From contig NZ_JMLP01000012.1 in assembly GCF_000686805.1 (NCBI RefSeq), forward strand, positions 186,001 to 250,000: DNA of 64,000 nt, read 5' to 3'. The stretch is from Bacillus sp. UNC41MFS5 (lineage in GTDB: Bacteria > Bacillota > Bacilli > Bacillales_B > DSM-18226). Numbering within the stretch: position 1 is the first letter of the stretch; the number at the start of each line of letters is the position of its first letter. Position numbers and translations under genes: made by a program. Of this stretch, positions 16,247 to 25,652 are shown one piece after another. The notes below the pieces were generated by a model that worked only from the letters and a program-made list of their open reading frames with translations, had not been told where the DNA came from and ran no database searches.

Positions 16247-17473
16247 TCATTTTTTATATTTTCCAGGTGTATACTTTTCACTGGCTTTAAAGTTATAAAC
16301 TGGTTTAATAAATCCTGCAATCTCCACGGTTTCCTCAACCTTTTCTAAAATTTCATTCATAGACTTATAGGCCATTGGCGCCTCATCTAAGGTTTCTTCT
16401 GAAACAGAAGTCGTCCAGACGCCTTCCATGGTTTTATGGAAATCATCCATATTAAGAGTTTTCATCGCTTTTGTCCGGCTCAAAACGCGGCCTGCTCCAT
16501 GCGGGGCCGAGCAATTCCAGTCATCATTCCCTTTACCTACTGCCAAAATCGACCCGTCTCTCATATTAATTGGAATGATAAGACGCTCCCCTCTTTGTGC
16601 AGAAACTGCCCCTTTTCGTAAAATTAGGTTCTCGGTGTCAATATAATTGTGTACGGTATCGAAACGGTCCTGCTCCTCAAATCCCATATTTCCTGTAATC
16701 GCTCTCGCAATCTCTTCGCGGTTTGCTTTTGCAAAAGCCTGCGCTAGCTTCATGTCATGCATATAGTTATGAAAATCCTCACCTTCCAAATACGCTAAAT
16801 CATTAGGAATAACTGGATTCTTTTCTTTATAGCTCTGGATCATGGCTTGGATTTCTTTTTGGCGTCCTTCTTCCTTTAATTGGTCAATAAGTCCTGAAAG
16901 ATCCTGCTGACGAAGTTTTGAGATAGCTACCTTTTGATAGTAGGTGGCTATCTTCGCTCCTACATAACGGCTTCCAGTATGAATCGTTAAATAGTGGTAA
17001 CCATCGGAATCAACCGAAACTTCAATAAAATGATTGCCGCCGCCTAGTGTCCCTAAGCTATAACGGCTTCGGTTTTCACTTAAGATGTGCTCTGCTTGGA
17101 ATTCTTGAATGGCGGGAAAACTCGTGTTAATAAATCCGACTGTCTCATCACTATGCACTTCCTGCCCACTTGGGACATACGTACGGATTACTTGATCCAG
17201 TCTATTAAAATCAACCTTTTTATCCTGAAGCTTGACGGTCAGCACTCCGCAGCCGACATCCACACCAACCAGATTAGGAACAACCTTATCCTTTAGCTGA
17301 ATGGTCGTTCCAATTACACAGCCTTTGCCCGCATGATAATCTGGCATGATACTAATCTTTGTATCCTTTAAAAATCCTTGATTACAAAGCTCTTGGATTT
17401 GCTCAAGGGCTGTTTCTTGAGGATAGTTTGAAAATACGTTTGCTTCTGTTTGTGTACCCGTTACCTTAATCAC
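16247..17473 (-). CDS. rtcB: RtcB-type RNA ligase
   Basis: 408-residue 3'-phosphate/5'-OH RNA ligase (GTP- and Mn-dependent), the same length as E. coli RtcB. Metal-site motifs are visible: GVDVGCGVL (Asp/Cys ligands), GGGNHFIEV (Asn/His) and HTGSR. The guanylylated histidine motif is SAPHGAGRVLSRTKA. It joins RNA ends left by endonucleases or by 2',3'-cyclic-phosphate-producing toxins. No archease, RtcA or RtcR gene is adjacent and there is no -24/-12 promoter in front, unlike the E. coli rtc operon. Good RBS (AAGGGAGG). Monocistronic. Confidence 0.93.
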   Translation of the reverse strand: MIKVTGTQTEANVFSNYPQETALEQIQELCNQGFLKDTKISIMPDYHAGKGCVIGTTIQLKDKVVPNLVGVDVGCGVLTVKLQDKKVDFNRLDQVIRTYVPSGQEVHSDETVGFINTSFPAIQEFQAEHILSENRSRYSLGTLGGGNHFIEVSVDSDGYHYLTIHTGSRYVGAKIATYYQKVAISKLRQQDLSGLIDQLKEEGRQKEIQAMIQSYKEKNPVIPNDLAYLEGEDFHNYMHDMKLAQAFAKANREEIARAITGNMGFEEQDRFDTVHNYIDTENLILRKGAVSAQRGERLIIPINMRDGSILAVGKGNDDWNCSAPHGAGRVLSRTKAMKTLNMDDFHKTMEGVWTTSVSEETLDEAPMAYKSMNEILEKVEETVEIAGFIKPVYNFKASEKYTPGKYKK

Positions 17474-17569
17474 TTGTTTTCCCTCCTTTAAAGCAGATTA
17501 CCAATAGGCTACCATCTTATGGGCTTTGGGGCAACCGATTTTCGTCCGACATTTTTTTCTATATGAATA

Positions 17570-17597
17570 AAGGAAGATGCCATTTGACATCTTCCTT
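17570..17597 (-). terminator. Terminator of the dynamin gene
   Basis: AAGGAAGATG (17570-17579) pairs with CATCTTCCTT (17588-17597). On the minus strand it follows the dynamin stop and runs into TTATTCAT. Confidence 0.75.
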
Positions 17598-17608
17598 CTT
17601 CACCGTTA

Positions 17609-20362
17609 TTAATAAACAGTTTGCATGCCTTTTCCGGCCACGGTCATCCACTCAAACTGACGCAATCTAACCTCAAACAAGGTTAATGGATCACGGAACA
17701 TCTCTGGGTTGGCATTCATATTCGTAAGCATTTCTTGGTTCGCCTGTATTCCAGCTTGCGCCTCTTCTGCTGAATGATTTAATAACTGCAATGGACTCTT
17801 GACAAACAGGGTTACATCGCGCTCAAGTGATTTTTCAAACAGTTCAAATTGCTGGAAAAACTGTTGATTCACTGCAGAGATAGCTTCAGCATAATCCTCA
17901 TTTTCCACAAATGCTTTGTACTTATTAAAAAGCATCGCTTTATTTTGTGATATGGCTCCAAACAATTTCCCAGCGCTTTTCAGTATAAATTGCGACGGGG
18001 TGTTGCGCAGCAGGATGTTAACAGTTTCCAATTGGAAGCGACTTGTCATCCGGTCGGTGTCGCGGTGCCAATCGTCAATTACCTTAAAATCACAATCAAG
18101 CGCGAGGCGGTCTTCTCCATACATACGATTAAAGCTTTCACCAATTTCATTTAGAAAATCTTGACTTTGCACAAACTCCTCTTTGCACCCATCAATCCAT
18201 TCTTGCAATAAGCGGTAATATTTAGGCAGCACCGTCTGGTCTAAGTACTCCTCTAGTTTTTTGTTCATCACTTCATTAAGTTCTATATGAACCTTGCTAA
18301 AATTACTGTCTTCATTGATGAAGGTAGAACATTCTTGAAGCATTTTTGGAACCGTCTCTGAAATATCTTTTGCAACCGTATTTTTGATGGCACGGTAAGA
18401 CTGTACCACAGCTTTTGATTTTTGATTTTCTGTATCCTTCAGTTGATTGATTGCACCCGTTAATTTCTGGAGCATTTCTTCATTCCAACGGACTGATTCG
18501 ATCAATTGATTTTCAACATCCACCCGTTTTTGCATCAGGCTGGCAATCGTTGTGCGAATATAGAACAATAACTTTGCCAAACGTTTATCTTCCATATTTC
18601 TTGTATTTTTAATGGAGTGGATAAACTCTTGTAAGTCCTTTAACTGCTGGCGATTCTCATATTGCGATGAAAAGGCAAACACGGATGCATCCGGTATATA
18701 CGATTGAATCCTCGCCCTTGTTTCATCAAAGACACTAATTGCTTCCTGCTCATTGGCAATCGTGTCCATCTTACTGAGCAGAAAATGCACGGGAATGTCA
18801 GGTGCTAACTCTTGAATTTTTGCAAGAACAGACCGTTCTTTATCAGTAAACGGTGCATTTGCATCAAGTACGAAGAGGACCGCATCAGCCAATTGCAGAT
18901 TCTTCAACACTTCATAAGAATCATTATAGTTTCCTTTTAATCCCGGTGTATCTATAAGTGCAACCTTATTTCCCTGCAAAAAGGCATTTGGACACTTAAA
19001 TTCAATGATAGATTCCAACGCGTTACGGCGGCGATCCATTCGTTCTTGGAAATCAGAAAAGCCGGATAAACTAGTAATCTCTCGATCCGTAATTTCCGTG
19101 ATTTCTTCATCTGCGGAGTCTTTAAACATGACCAGTGAAGAAGTAGGGCTATCTTGCAGGTCTTCACCAAGAATTGCATTAACAAACGTCGATTTTCCGC
19201 TGCCGCTTAATCCGGTAATAAGCAGATGTTGTGTGTCAAAATTCACTAATTGCTGAACAATCCATTTTACACGATTATTCTCACCCATCTCATTGGCTTG
19301 GGCCCAATTAATAATCGCATCAAAGAGTGTCAGGCACTCCTCAAGTTCGTCCATATCTGTTTCCGTAATACTAATTAGTTTCTCAGCCTCATTAACGATT
19401 GACATACTTAAACTCGCTGGAAACAGTTCATTCCAAGAAAGAACGGCTGCTGCTGAAAGGACGACATTTTTAGTGTCAGCGAGACGCAGCCAATTCGTTA
19501 GAAAGTCAGGAATAAAATCCTGGAGAGTTTTAATGTAGTATCTACCATCGATAAAGCTAAAAAATGCTTCTTTATGGAGATTTGAAAGCTCTGCTAAGTA
19601 GTCATCTTGACTGATATCAAGGCTTAATAACAAATGGTTCATTTCCCTTATCCAAGTGAAATAGACTTCTTCATTGTTATAGCTGTTCCAAAGAGTGGAA
19701 ATAAGCTGCTCGAATTTTCGTTGATCTAGGCTAAACAGAAAATGGACAGCCTGGGAAAAGTAACTAGGCGCATGACTACTAGTCACTCCCTTTTCCACAT
19801 ACGAAATAATCATATCAAACCACTCTAATGAACCCGTTCTGATGGCTTCGTTTACGGCAAGTTCTATGGCATGATTCCAATCTTGATGCTCTTCAAAAAA
19901 AGTACGAGCAATTTCCGTCACATTTGGATAATCTGGGTTTGCATCAATGGTTTTCTTTATCACTGATAATGCCAGGTCTAACTTTCCTCGCTCGATATAC
20001 AACGAAAATAACTGTAATGCTACTTCGGTAGTTAACGTAAGATTATCACTTGTAATCGCACAATAAAGATCTTCAGCGGTAGAAAGCAGGCCTAACTGAT
20101 AATAAGCATCAGCTGTGTTTTTTTTCGCCCATGGTTCGAGCTCATTAATAATATTTTCCCATTTAAAAATGGCTGCTTCATAATCCTTATGATGGAAATA
20201 CACTTCCCCCTGTGCAAAGCGAATCGATGATAGATTCGGCAGATCCTTACAAGCTTCCTCTTGAAACAGTTCACCAAGGACCTCAATCGGATGAATATTT
20301 TCATGTTCATTGATGAACATTTTATAATACGTTTTCAGTTTTAATTGCGTCTCTAATGTCAT
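17609..20362 (-). CDS. TPR-containing bacterial dynamin-like GTPase
   Basis: 917-residue protein. Residues about 20-370 are helical with TPR-like repeats (FAQGEVYFHHKDYEAAIFKWEN, ALQLFSLYIERGKLDLALSVIKK). A GTPase domain follows: G1 GLSGSGKST at 384-392, G3 DTPG at 471-474 and G4 SKMD at 530-533. The rest (about 600-917) is a long helical region like the stalk/neck of dynamins. Bacterial dynamins remodel membranes in stress, phage defence or vesiculation; a role here is inference. The ATG at 20362 is chosen for its GGAGGG ribosome site; the open frame starts 11 codons earlier. No transmembrane segment is obvious. Unlike B. subtilis DynA it has one GTPase domain. Transcribed alone. Confidence 0.85.
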   Translation of the reverse strand: MTLETQLKLKTYYKMFINEHENIHPIEVLGELFQEEACKDLPNLSSIRFAQGEVYFHHKDYEAAIFKWENIINELEPWAKKNTADAYYQLGLLSTAEDLYCAITSDNLTLTTEVALQLFSLYIERGKLDLALSVIKKTIDANPDYPNVTEIARTFFEEHQDWNHAIELAVNEAIRTGSLEWFDMIISYVEKGVTSSHAPSYFSQAVHFLFSLDQRKFEQLISTLWNSYNNEEVYFTWIREMNHLLLSLDISQDDYLAELSNLHKEAFFSFIDGRYYIKTLQDFIPDFLTNWLRLADTKNVVLSAAAVLSWNELFPASLSMSIVNEAEKLISITETDMDELEECLTLFDAIINWAQANEMGENNRVKWIVQQLVNFDTQHLLITGLSGSGKSTFVNAILGEDLQDSPTSSLVMFKDSADEEITEITDREITSLSGFSDFQERMDRRRNALESIIEFKCPNAFLQGNKVALIDTPGLKGNYNDSYEVLKNLQLADAVLFVLDANAPFTDKERSVLAKIQELAPDIPVHFLLSKMDTIANEQEAISVFDETRARIQSYIPDASVFAFSSQYENRQQLKDLQEFIHSIKNTRNMEDKRLAKLLFYIRTTIASLMQKRVDVENQLIESVRWNEEMLQKLTGAINQLKDTENQKSKAVVQSYRAIKNTVAKDISETVPKMLQECSTFINEDSNFSKVHIELNEVMNKKLEEYLDQTVLPKYYRLLQEWIDGCKEEFVQSQDFLNEIGESFNRMYGEDRLALDCDFKVIDDWHRDTDRMTSRFQLETVNILLRNTPSQFILKSAGKLFGAISQNKAMLFNKYKAFVENEDYAEAISAVNQQFFQQFELFEKSLERDVTLFVKSPLQLLNHSAEEAQAGIQANQEMLTNMNANPEMFRDPLTLFEVRLRQFEWMTVAGKGMQTVY

Positions 20363-20604
20363 ATCTTTCCCTCCAATTACAACACTCTCTGTCATTCATA
20401 TGGAAAAGAGCCATAATTATTCTCTATACTATTCGACGGATTATCTGATTTTAAGTCTCAATTATTACGATTCTACCAGAGCAATTTTTTAAAAGGATGT
20501 CAGTTGTATTTCATTTTGAAGACAAAGTAGAACTTATTTCATATTTTTCAGGACTTACGACGTTAACTGGATAATAATTGAAAATCGCGAAAATTTCATG
20601 ATAC

Positions 20605-20688
20605 TTATTACATATTTTTAGGAAGTTATTACATATTTCTGGACTCTTATTACATATTTTACGAAATTTATGATATTTGCTGGATAAT
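20605..20688. repeat. 21-bp tandem repeat (TTATTACATATTT core)
   Basis: TTATTACATATTT starts at 20605, 20626 and 20647, exactly 21 bp apart. A degenerate fourth unit (TTATGATATTTGCTGGATA) begins at 20668. A detached degenerate copy sits near 20533. The ~400-bp gap 20363-20764 otherwise holds only the dynamin promoter region and the terminator of the next gene. An open frame on the minus strand through the repeats has no family signature and is not called. Confidence 0.8.
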
Positions 20689-20721
20689 AACGGGAAACAA
20701 CCAGATGAATCAAGCAAAAAA

Positions 20722-20751
20722 TAAGCCTGCCAAGAATGAGTGGCAAGCTTA
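20722..20751 (-). terminator. Terminator of the AidB-like gene
   Basis: AAGC-CTGCCA pairs with TGGCA-AGCTT across an 8-base loop with one bulge. On the minus strand the stem is followed by TTATTTTTTGC. Confidence 0.65.
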
Positions 20752-20764
20752 ATAGACGTCATTC

Positions 20765-22444
20765 TCATCCAACAGACACAGTCTTCTCACTCTTTGAATT
20801 CAAGACAATCTCAGAAAAATAATTCACTGTCCTCATTTCTTCATTGAACAAATAAGAGGATTTCCATGTTTCCTCTAGAAAAATCTCCATTACCTTGACT
20901 GAGCGCGGATCACCGCTTGCTGCCTGCTCAAGAGCCACAATGCTTTCAAAAATTTTCACCATAAGTTCGGCAGCCTTTTTCGAATGAAAAGTCTTTTGAT
21001 CAGCCGATGCCGTCCGTAAAGATTTTGATAAGTTCTGTAACTGAATTAACTTATTTTCTACTAAATACGTCCATTCAGATGGCAAATGGGCGACACCTCG
21101 TAGACGCTGGCTCATCTCATCTAAAAACAGTTCATCCGCTTTGAACTTCTCCATTAAACGCAGGACCTCTAACCCGAGAATATTGGCCGTCCCTTCCCAG
21201 ACAGTCAGAACCTGAGCATCCCGTAACAATCTTGGAGTTACAAAATCTTCAATATAACCATTGCCGCCATGCAGTTCGATTGCTTCATGTGAAAAATGAA
21301 TCGCTTGTTCAGCCGTTTCTTTTTTCAAAAGTGCAATGTAAAGACGATTAAGAATAGTCTCCTTTTGACTCGCTTGATTGTGCATGACCCGTTCAAACAA
21401 TGGAAGATATGTAAAAACGGTGCGTGTTTCAATTTTCAACTTTACAGCGAGCCTTGACAGTGTATCCTTGACCATTGGATAGTTAGCGAGTTTACTGCCG
21501 AACGCATCCCTTCTAAGGGCATATTCCTTAGCTTCATGATAGGCCCTCCTCATAATTCCTAATGAGGCAACGGCATTGCACACTCTTGAGAGATTAAGAG
21601 CTTCCATCATATAGTAGAAACCCTTCGAAGGATCTCCCACCACAAAAGCATCGGCACCATCGAATTCCACTTCAGCCGAAGGGACAGCTCTGACTCCGAG
21701 TTTATCCTTTAAGCGGCGAATCCGGATTCCATTTAGCCTGCCATCTTGATTCCGCCATGGTACGGCAAATAAAGTCAGCCCCTTTGTTCCGGCGGGTGCG
21801 CCTTCTTTCCGTGCTAAGACCATCGCCACTCCACACATACCGGCATTGGAGGCAAAGTACTTTTCACCATAAAGTTTGAAATGTTCTCCGTGTTCCACAG
21901 CCCTCGTCTCATTCGCTCCGACATCTGAGCCCCCCTGACGCTCTGTAAGGAATGTCGCTCCCTCATAAAGTGGAACTTCTCCTGTTGAGAGGACATGCGG
22001 CAAAAACCGTTCCTTCATTTCTTCAGATGCATACTGGTTTAGTAAATAAGCGGTGGCCATCGACAATGTGACTGGACAGTAAAACCCTGGTTCTGTTTGT
22101 GAGAGCAGATAGCCTTGGGCATAGGAGTAAATATAATTCCCCTTCTCACCGAGCGAGGGGATTTCTTTATGAACATAGCCGACAATTCCGGTATTATAGG
22201 TATCTTCCACCGTTCTACGATAACCTTCGTTCACCCATACTTCAGAAACATCTTCACCATAAGCATCATATTTAATTAAGCGCGGCTGTCCCTCCCTATC
22301 CGTAAACCTGGCCCGTGATTCAATTTCGGTAGCACATTTCTCACCAAAGGCTGTCAGCTCCTTGTCAGCATACTCGAAAAAGGATGGATCAAGTAACTCT
22401 TTAAGCAAGGCTTGAAACGCCAAATCCTCTTTATAAAAATTCAT
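20765..22444 (-). CDS. Acyl-CoA dehydrogenase family protein, AidB-like
   Basis: 559-residue flavoprotein, longer than the ~380-residue beta-oxidation dehydrogenases and matching the AidB/long acyl-CoA dehydrogenase layout with an extra C-terminal helical domain (about 440-559). It has the FAD-binding stretch EGATFLTERQGGSDVGANETRA. Near residues 400-430 comes LHGGNGYIEDFVTPRLLRDAQVLTVWEGTANI, in which the catalytic glutamate of the WEGT motif is retained. The ATG at 22444 has GAGGGTG 9 bases upstream; the open frame begins 11 codons earlier. It stands alone, divergent from the next small gene. AidB proteins are linked to alkylation tolerance in enterobacteria; dehydrogenase action on an unknown acyl-CoA is equally possible. 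Confidence 0.82.
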   Translation of the reverse strand: MNFYKEDLAFQALLKELLDPSFFEYADKELTAFGEKCATEIESRARFTDREGQPRLIKYDAYGEDVSEVWVNEGYRRTVEDTYNTGIVGYVHKEIPSLGEKGNYIYSYAQGYLLSQTEPGFYCPVTLSMATAYLLNQYASEEMKERFLPHVLSTGEVPLYEGATFLTERQGGSDVGANETRAVEHGEHFKLYGEKYFASNAGMCGVAMVLARKEGAPAGTKGLTLFAVPWRNQDGRLNGIRIRRLKDKLGVRAVPSAEVEFDGADAFVVGDPSKGFYYMMEALNLSRVCNAVASLGIMRRAYHEAKEYALRRDAFGSKLANYPMVKDTLSRLAVKLKIETRTVFTYLPLFERVMHNQASQKETILNRLYIALLKKETAEQAIHFSHEAIELHGGNGYIEDFVTPRLLRDAQVLTVWEGTANILGLEVLRLMEKFKADELFLDEMSQRLRGVAHLPSEWTYLVENKLIQLQNLSKSLRTASADQKTFHSKKAAELMVKIFESIVALEQAASGDPRSVKVMEIFLEETWKSSYLFNEEMRTVNYFSEIVLNSKSEKTVSVG

Positions 22445-22598
22445 CTTGGATAACACCCTCTTTTTCAGAATAATCAATAAATTTAGTATATCACTTTCTT
22501 ATCCTGATAAAAATAAATTTAGGATATTTTTGGACATCTTTCCTTTTTATCCAACTCCGAAGTATAATTGGTTCAAATACATTAAGGGGAAATTTTCA

Positions 22599-23105
22599 TT
22601 GGAAAAGGAACAAGCTATATTTTTAGCTAACTTTATAGAAAACTCAGCTTCTACGGTCTTTGAGATACAAAAACTTAAAACTACGGGCGGCCGTTTGGTG
22701 AAGTTTCATCAATGGACAAACGGGAAGCCCACACTCGCCGCTTTTGAGATTACAAAGCCGGATAGTGATACTGGCTATTACTTTGTATTCATTGATTGGC
22801 ATCGAAATGACAACTATTATTTAGTCGTTTACGCACATGATCGTTCAACGACCTGTGCAGAGATACGGCAAATTCAAGAAATTGACGGAGCACCACATCT
22901 TATCTGGACATATAAGCCTTTTAAACGAGACGGAAAAAATGATCAAAGAAAAGCTTATTTTAAGCAAATGTTTGGCTCGACAACCATACAAATTAAACTG
23001 CCCTCCTCAGCCCTTGAGGTGGAAGAATTTTTAGGACATGTATTTAAACTATGTCAAAACCGGCTAAAGGCGGACCGGATTGTTGAAATATTTAAGCTTG
23101 AATAA
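22599..23105 (+). CDS. Conserved-looking protein of unknown function
   Basis: 168 residues if translation begins at the TTG at 22599, which has AAGGGG 9 bases upstream. The frame is open back to 22446 but that part is AT-rich and has no ribosome site. The mature part is well-composed soluble protein with several aromatic beta-strand-like runs (TGYYFVFIDWHRNDNYYLVVYAHD). I do not recognise the family. It is divergent from the AidB-like gene and ends in a terminator shared with the ABC transporter operon. Confidence 0.6.
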   Translation: MEKEQAIFLANFIENSASTVFEIQKLKTTGGRLVKFHQWTNGKPTLAAFEITKPDSDTGYYFVFIDWHRNDNYYLVVYAHDRSTTCAEIRQIQEIDGAPHLIWTYKPFKRDGKNDQRKAYFKQMFGSTTIQIKLPSSALEVEEFLGHVFKLCQNRLKADRIVEIFKLE

Positions 23106-23113
23106 AAGAATAA

Positions 23114-23135
23114 AAAGGAGGCTTCCGCCTCCTTT
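23114..23135. terminator. Bidirectional terminator
   Basis: AAAGGAGGC-TTCC-GCCTCCTTT, a perfect 9-bp stem with a tetraloop between convergent genes. Confidence 0.9.
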
Positions 23136-23139
23136 GGTG

Positions 23140-23862
23140 TTATAAAACTTTACTTAAAAATGCTTTGGTCCGTTCTTCTTGCGGATGATCAAATAATTCG
23201 CTTGGAACATTTTCTTCAACCACCAAACCACCGTCCATAAAAATAACACGGTCACCCACTTCTTTAGCAAAACCCATTTCATGAGTCACGACTACCATCG
23301 TCATTCCTTCCTTTGCAAGGTCCTTCATAACCTCCAGTACCTCACCGACCATTTCAGGGTCTAGTGCTGACGTGGGTTCATCAAAAAGCATAATCTTCGG
23401 CTCCATTGCCAGCGCCCTTGCAATTGCAACCCGCTGCTTTTGTCCGCCGGATAAGGAATCAGGATAGGCTTCTGCCTTATCCTCTAAACCAACTTTTCGT
23501 AAAAGCTCTAACCCCTTAGCCCTAGCCTTTTCCTTAGGAGTATTTCTTACTTTCATTGGTGCGAGCATAATATTTTCAATTACAGTTTTATGCGGAAATA
23601 GATTGAATTGTTGAAAAACCATGCCCACTTCTGTTCGTACTTTATTAATATCGGTATTCTTGTCAGTCAAATCGACACCTTCAATATAGACATGGCCCCC
23701 AGTAATCGTTTCGAGCATATTAATACAGCGAAGAAACGTCGATTTCCCAGAACCTGAAGGACCAATGACCACGACTACCTCTTTATTTTTAACGGTAACG
23801 TTAATGTCCTTGAGGACCTCATTTTGCCCAAAGGATTTTTTCAAATTCTTCACCTGGATCAT
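23140..23862 (-). CDS. Polar amino-acid ABC transporter, ATP-binding protein
   Basis: 240-residue ABC ATPase of the GlnQ/HisP type that powers amino-acid import. Walker [10 protein letters not shown] (about 34-42), Q-loop [10 protein letters not shown], signature [15 protein letters not shown], Walker [15 protein letters not shown] and the switch His (VVVTHEMGF) are all intact. Its start codon overlaps the permease stop by 4 bp (ATGA), so the two are translationally coupled. Third gene of the binding protein-permease-ATPase operon. The substrate is not determined; glutamine, cystine or arginine are typical for this family. Confidence 0.92.
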   Translation of the reverse strand: MIQVKNLKKSFGQNEVLKDINVTVKNKEVVVVIGPSGSGKSTFLRCINMLETITGGHVYIEGVDLTDKNTDINKVRTEVGMVFQQFNLFPHKTVIENIMLAPMKVRNTPKEKARAKGLELLRKVGLEDKAEAYPDSLSGGQKQRVAIARALAMEPKIMLFDEPTSALDPEMVGEVLEVMKDLAKEGMTMVVVTHEMGFAKEVGDRVIFMDGGLVVEENVPSELFDHPQEERTKAFLSKVL

Positions 23863-24515
23863 TCAGTAGCCAACCTCCTTTCAAGACGAGTAAGCAGGAA
23901 GCTTAAAGAAAGTGTTAAGACGAGATAAATAACAGCTGCTGCAAGATATGGTTCCCATACACGGAAATATTGTCCTTGCATAGCTCGTCCCCAATACATT
24001 AATTCAGGGGCAGCAATGAGAGCCGCTAATGATGATTCTTTTATTAGAACGATAAATTCATTGCCTAGTGGTGGAATCATTCGTTTGAAAGCTTGCGGCA
24101 GAATAACATGGCGCATGGCTTGTACATGATTCATCCCTAATGAACGTGCAGCCTCCATTTGCCCGCGATCAATGGATTGAATCCCCGCACGAAAGATCTC
24201 AGCAATATAGGCGGCAGCATTTAATGATAGAGTAAGAATAGCAGCTAAAACGGGACTGGTTTCATCAAGAAAAAGAGGTACAACAGCAAAATGGATTAAT
24301 AATATCTGAACAAGTAAGGGTGTCCCTCGAAAAAAAGTAATGTAAATAGTAAACGGCCAAGCGAGGAGCTTATTTTTCATCATTTTTCCTAATCCGATGA
24401 ATAAGCCAAGAATGGTACCAATCAAAATACTTGCGATGGAAAGCCCGATAGTCAGAACCGTTCCTTTTAGGAAAAATGGAGCGTATTCAACTAAAATATC
24501 CCAACGAAAATCCAT
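23859..24515 (-). CDS. Polar amino-acid ABC transporter, permease
   Basis: 218-residue inner-membrane permease of the His/Glu/Gln/Arg/opine family with about five transmembrane segments. The EAA-type cytoplasmic loop is [29 protein letters not shown]. The ATG at 24515 has AGGGGGA 8 bases upstream and is preferred to the in-frame codon at 24542. It lies behind an intercistronic stem-loop and in front of the ATPase gene. It probably acts as a homodimer, because only one permease gene is present. Confidence 0.9.
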   Translation of the reverse strand: MDFRWDILVEYAPFFLKGTVLTIGLSIASILIGTILGLFIGLGKMMKNKLLAWPFTIYITFFRGTPLLVQILLIHFAVVPLFLDETSPVLAAILTLSLNAAAYIAEIFRAGIQSIDRGQMEAARSLGMNHVQAMRHVILPQAFKRMIPPLGNEFIVLIKESSLAALIAAPELMYWGRAMQGQYFRVWEPYLAAAVIYLVLTLSLSFLLTRLERRLATE

Positions 24516-24570
24516 ACAATAAATCCCCCTATTAAACAACAAGCTAATTATTCTAATCTAACTAGCAAAA

Positions 24571-24603
24571 ATTGCGTAACTGCTTGGTTAAGAGTTACGC
24601 AAT
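24571..24603 (-). terminator. Intercistronic terminator/attenuator inside the ABC operon
   Basis: ATTGCGTAAC (24571-24580) pairs perfectly with GTTACGCAAT (24594-24603). On the minus strand the stem ends in TTTTTGC. It stands between the binding-protein gene and the permease gene, so partial termination would give more binding protein than membrane components. Confidence 0.8.
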
Positions 24604-24617
24604 TCATTCAGCGATTT

Positions 24618-25448
24618 TTACTTCTGTTGATCTTTTAAGATTTGTGTATCTGGTTCTACTTTAAACCACTTCTTGTATACTTCTGCATAGGTTCCGTTAT
24701 CGATGACTGCTTTTACAGCCTGATCAAAGTCTGCTTTAATCTTGCTGCCCTTTGGAAACATAAGTCCGTAAAATTCTTTAGCAAATGCAGCTGAATCTTC
24801 AATAACAACAAAATTATCTTTAGGATTGTTTTTTGCATATTCCTCGATAACAGTGTTATCTGCAACTACAGCATCAGCTCCACCGCTTTTCAATTCCAAG
24901 ATTGCTAGATTATTATTTTCAAATTTTTTGATTTTATCACTATTTTTGCCTAATAGACCTTCAACAGCTTCTTGTCCTGTTGTCGCATTCTGAACGGCAA
25001 TCGTTTTATTATTTTTTAGATCAGCTGCGCTCTTAATGTCACTATCTTTTGGAACGAGGATTTTGTTGGTTGATAAAAAGTATGGCACTGAAAAATCATA
25101 GGATTGTTTTCTTTCATCGTTAATCGTAATGGCAGATATACCGATGTCAGCAATTTTTTTATCTAATTCAACAAAAATTGGATCCCAGCCGACATGCTCA
25201 ACCTTCACTTTATAGCCTGCTTCTTTTGCCACTGCCTTGATAAAATCAATATCAAAACCGACAACTTCGCCTTTATCCTGGTATTCAAACGGTGCATAGG
25301 CAGCATCTGTTACCACGCGCAGTGTTTTCTTTTCAGTGTCTCCTCCTGCTTTTGTACCTGTGCTTGTACTTTTACTAGTACCGCAAGCTGACAGAATTAA
25401 AAGCAGTGCGACCATTAAAAAAGTTGAAACTAATTTAAATTTCTTCAT
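24618..25448 (-). CDS. Amino-acid ABC transporter substrate-binding lipoprotein
   Basis: 276-residue solute-binding protein of family 3. A signal peptide ends in the lipobox LILSAC, with Cys22 as the lipidated residue, followed by a Ser/Thr-rich linker. The mature part opens with LRVVTDAAYAPFEYQDKGEVVGFDIDFIKAVAKEAG, the family-3 signature region. It delivers the amino acid to the permease outside the membrane. First gene of the operon. The AT-rich leader upstream (25449-25616) shows no clear CodY or TnrA site. Confidence 0.92.
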   Translation of the reverse strand: MKKFKLVSTFLMVALLLILSACGTSKSTSTGTKAGGDTEKKTLRVVTDAAYAPFEYQDKGEVVGFDIDFIKAVAKEAGYKVKVEHVGWDPIFVELDKKIADIGISAITINDERKQSYDFSVPYFLSTNKILVPKDSDIKSAADLKNNKTIAVQNATTGQEAVEGLLGKNSDKIKKFENNNLAILELKSGGADAVVADNTVIEEYAKNNPKDNFVVIEDSAAFAKEFYGLMFPKGSKIKADFDQAVKAVIDNGTYAEVYKKWFKVEPDTQILKDQQK

Positions 25449-25616
25449 TTTTTCAGACCTCCAATGTTTTTTCTAAAAAGTATTTTTTAAAAATTTTGAT
25501 AATATTTTGAATATAAATGATTATAACCTGTTTTAATTATATATTCAATATTTTAAATATTTTACTATATTAGTACTGTAATTAACTAAAGTGTTAACAT
25601 TGTAGAATAATTTTTG

Positions 25617-25652
25617 CCCGCCTTCATTCAATACGGAAGGCGGGTAATTTTT
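25617..25652 (+). terminator. Terminator-like hairpin in a divergent intergenic region
   Basis: CCCGCCTTC (25617-25625) pairs perfectly with GAAGGCGGG (25636-25644), followed by TAATTTTTT on the plus strand. Both flanking genes (25448 minus, 25753 plus) start here rather than end. The hairpin therefore either terminates a short unannotated plus-strand RNA or acts in the leader of the reductase gene. The rest of the 300-bp gap is AT-rich without a recognised site. Confidence 0.6.

Noticed and set aside
20511..20768. 85-codon minus-strand gene in the dynamin/AidB-like gap
   Set aside because: It runs through the 21-bp repeats and the terminator, has biased composition and no family signature.
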